Part shown: positions 57,997-59,477 of the stretch, piece by piece | How the letters are laid out: every line of letters begins with the position of its first letter | Position numbering within the stretch: the first letter of the stretch is position 1 | Assembly: GCA_947166345.1 (NCBI GenBank) | Contig: CAMVDU010000015.1 | Coordinates: forward strand, 1-59,477 | From: an uncultured Prevotellaceae bacterium | GTDB taxonomy: Bacteria > Bacteroidota > Bacteroidia > Bacteroidales > Bacteroidaceae | DNA: 59,477 nucleotides | Direction of reading: 5' to 3' | Translations under genes and position numbers: made by a program | Notes under the pieces: generated by a model | Database searches by the model: none | What the model saw: the letters and a program-made list of their open reading frames with translations, nothing else | What the model was told of the DNA's origin: nothing

Positions 57997-59295
57997 ATGA
58001 GAAAGAACTTCGTAGAAGAGCTGAAATGGCGCGGCATGCTGGCACAGATCATGCCTGGTACAGAGGAATTGTTACAGAAAGAAATGGTGACGGCCTACTT
58101 GGGTACCGACCCCACGGCCGACTCCCTGCATATAGGTCACCTTTGTGGTATCATGATGCTGCGTCACCTGCAGCGTTGCGGTCACAAGCCCATTATCCTC
58201 GTTGGTGGTGCCACGGGTATGATTGGCGACCCTTCAGGAAAATCTCAGGAGCGCAACCTGTTGAACGACGAGACCTTGCGCCACAATCAGGAGTGCATAA
58301 AGGCTCAGGTGGCTAAGTTCCTTGACTTCGAGTCGAAAGAGCCTAATGCTGCCGAGATGGTGAACAACTACGACTGGATGAAGGACTTCACGTTCCTCGA
58401 CTTCGCCCGTGAGGTGGGCAAGCACATCACCGTCAACTACATGATGGCTAAGGAGAGCGTTCAGCAGCGTCTCAATGGTACTGCCCGCGATGGTCTGTCA
58501 TTTACCGAGTTCACCTACCAGCTGCTGCAGGGCTACGACTTCCTGTACCTCTACCAGCACAAGGGCGTCAAGCTGCAGTTGGGTGGCAACGACCAGTGGG
58601 GCAACATGACAACGGGTACTGAGCTGATTCGTCGTACGCTGGGCAACGATGTAGAGACCTTTGCCCTCACCTGTCCGCTCATCACTAAGAGCGACGGCAA
58701 GAAGTTTGGTAAGACCGAGAGCGGCAACATCTGGCTCGACCCCAAGCGCACCACACCCTACCGTTTCTATCAGTTCTGGCTCAACGTCTCTGACGAGGAT
58801 GCCGAGCGTTACATCAAGATTTTCACCTCTTTGGATAAGGAGACCATCGATGCCCTTGTCGAGGAGCACAAGCAGGATCCAGGCCGTCGTGTGCTGCAGA
58901 AGCGTCTGGCCGAGGAAACCACGGTGATGGTCCACTCGCAGGAAGCCCTTGATATGGCTATCGAAGCCTCTAACATCCTCTTTGGCAAGGCCACGAAGGA
59001 GGCTCTTGAGAAGCTCGACGAGCAGACCTTCCTCGATGTGTTCGACGGCGTGGAGAAGTTCGAGATGGCTAAAGACCAGTTGGGACAGCCTGCCATCGAG
59101 CTCTTCACCACCGTTTGTCCCGTATTCCCCTCGAAGGGTGAGATGCGCAAGATGGTGCAGGGTGGTGGCGTTTCGCTGAACAAGGAGAAGCTCACCGACC
59201 AGCAGCGTCCTGTCACCTCTGACGACCTCATCGACGGCAAGTATCTGCTGGCCCAGAAGGGTAAGAAGAACTACTACCTCATCACGGTGAAGTAA
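57997..59295 (+). CDS. tyrS: Tyrosyl-tRNA synthetase
   Basis: A 432-residue class I synthetase of bacterial type. The HIGH motif reads SLHIGHL near residue 45, the tyrosine pocket includes [14 protein letters not shown] and GGNDQWGN, and the KMSKS loop reads KFGKTESG near 236. A C-terminal S4-like domain ([13 protein letters not shown]) binds tRNA. The frame opens 21 codons upstream, across the promoter; the ATG at 57997 gives the conserved start. Confidence 0.95.
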   Translation: MRKNFVEELKWRGMLAQIMPGTEELLQKEMVTAYLGTDPTADSLHIGHLCGIMMLRHLQRCGHKPIILVGGATGMIGDPSGKSQERNLLNDETLRHNQECIKAQVAKFLDFESKEPNAAEMVNNYDWMKDFTFLDFAREVGKHITVNYMMAKESVQQRLNGTARDGLSFTEFTYQLLQGYDFLYLYQHKGVKLQLGGNDQWGNMTTGTELIRRTLGNDVETFALTCPLITKSDGKKFGKTESGNIWLDPKRTTPYRFYQFWLNVSDEDAERYIKIFTSLDKETIDALVEEHKQDPGRRVLQKRLAEETTVMVHSQEALDMAIEASNILFGKATKEALEKLDEQTFLDVFDGVEKFEMAKDQLGQPAIELFTTVCPVFPSKGEMRKMVQGGGVSLNKEKLTDQQRPVTSDDLIDGKYLLAQKGKKNYYLITVK

Positions 59296-59307
59296 GAAAA
59301 GAAAAGG

Positions 59308-59334
59308 AAAAATTTGGTGATATGCCAAATTTTT
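59308..59334 (+). terminator. Terminator of tyrS
   Basis: AAAAATTTGG and CCAAATTTTT pair perfectly (10 bp) around a 7-base loop. Confidence 0.82.
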
Positions 59335-59344
59335 CCTACCTTTG
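59313..59344 (+). promoter_or_regulatory. Promoter of tRNA-Gln, nested in the tyrS terminator
   Basis: TTTG at 59313-59316 lies in the left arm of the terminator; 20 bases later comes TACCTTTG 59337-59344. The tRNA begins 61 bases downstream. Confidence 0.72.
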
Positions 59345-59405
59345 CAGCCGAATTTCAACAATTCGACCCTGTGAGCATGGTTTCTGCCCAGCTTGCAACC
59401 ATGAT

Positions 59406-59476
59406 TGGACGATGGTGTAATGGTAACACTACAGGTTTTGGTTCTGTCATTCCCGGTTCGAATCCGAGTCGTCCAA
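59406..59476 (+). tRNA. tRNA-Gln (anticodon TTG)
   Basis: Acceptor TGGACGA pairs with TCGTCCA. The anticodon stem ACAGG/TCTGT closes the loop TTTTGGT, anticodon TTG, reading CAA. T-arm CCCGG TTCGAAT CCGAG (one mismatch). The window ends one base after the discriminator A. Confidence 0.92.
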
Positions 59477-59477
59477 C

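Overview
The window looks like chromosomal DNA of a Bacteroidales bacterium, most probably Prevotella or a close relative. The reasons are the promoter type (TTTG, about 20 bases, then TAnnTTTG, seen in front of most genes and tRNAs), a fused SecDF, a Bacteroidetes-type signal peptidase I, TonB-dependent import, secreted proteins ending in a short 'YDLQGRRV...KGLYI.NGKK' tail, and a GH43/DUF2264 carbohydrate locus. Most of it is ordinary housekeeping DNA. I see no phage, transposase, integrase or CRISPR array.

Layout. 1-14 kb: 2-oxoglutarate:ferredoxin oxidoreductase (korA partial, korB); LolE-like permease and rbfA; MsbA-type ABC exporter; dapB, lepB, a catalytically degenerate LepB-like gene and WbqC in one operon; OPT transporter, RluA-type pseudouridine synthase and Dus on the other strand. 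14-19.5 kb: a GH3-family / Ig-like lipoprotein / DUF3108 operon and a membrane protein with its small winged-helix regulator. 19.5-22.8 kb: a repeat-rich gap, a hicAB toxin-antitoxin pair, a small TonB-domain protein, purU and tRNA-Val. 22.8-34.4 kb: an MgtC/SapB membrane domain fused to a secreted endonuclease I, a second endonuclease I, a methyltransferase, an aspartyl protease with PDZ domain, tRNA-Arg, pyridoxamine kinase, aldo/keto reductase, S41 protease and an SF1 helicase. 34.5-41.3 kb: a four-gene secreted polysaccharide operon (GH43 arabinanase-like enzyme, tail protein, DUF6055 HEXXH protein, DUF2264). 41.3-44 kb: an AT-richer stretch with a beta-propeller lipoprotein, a candidate small RNA, an unusual nuclease-like gene and a 770-base repeat-filled gap. 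44-47.3 kb: a TPP-riboswitch-controlled thiamin uptake operon (TonB receptor, PnuC/PnuT). 47.3-52 kb: ispG, purE, PAP2, rpoN and a hypothetical gene in one operon. 52-59.5 kb: secDF, EEP phosphatase/nuclease, rhomboid protease, HU, tyrS and tRNA-Gln.

What stands out is repeat structure at four fixed periods. Heptamer (7-base) arrays of about four units lie in promoters, between operon genes, in hairpins and inside signal-peptide codons. Nine-base arrays sit in interdomain linkers of coding genes and in one intergenic gap, three of them belonging to one sequence family. Two related 22-base minisatellites lie 24 kb apart. A REP-like inverted-repeat element sits in frame inside the thiamin transporter. 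Other leads are a LepB paralogue lacking both catalytic residues, the MgtC-endonuclease fusion, a compact IspG that seems to lack the central domain of its lineage, a candidate three-hairpin sRNA, two palindromic operators placed in the promoter spacer, and a 71-base promoter module shared by tyrS and the thiamin receptor.

All family assignments come from reading motifs. No database search was run.
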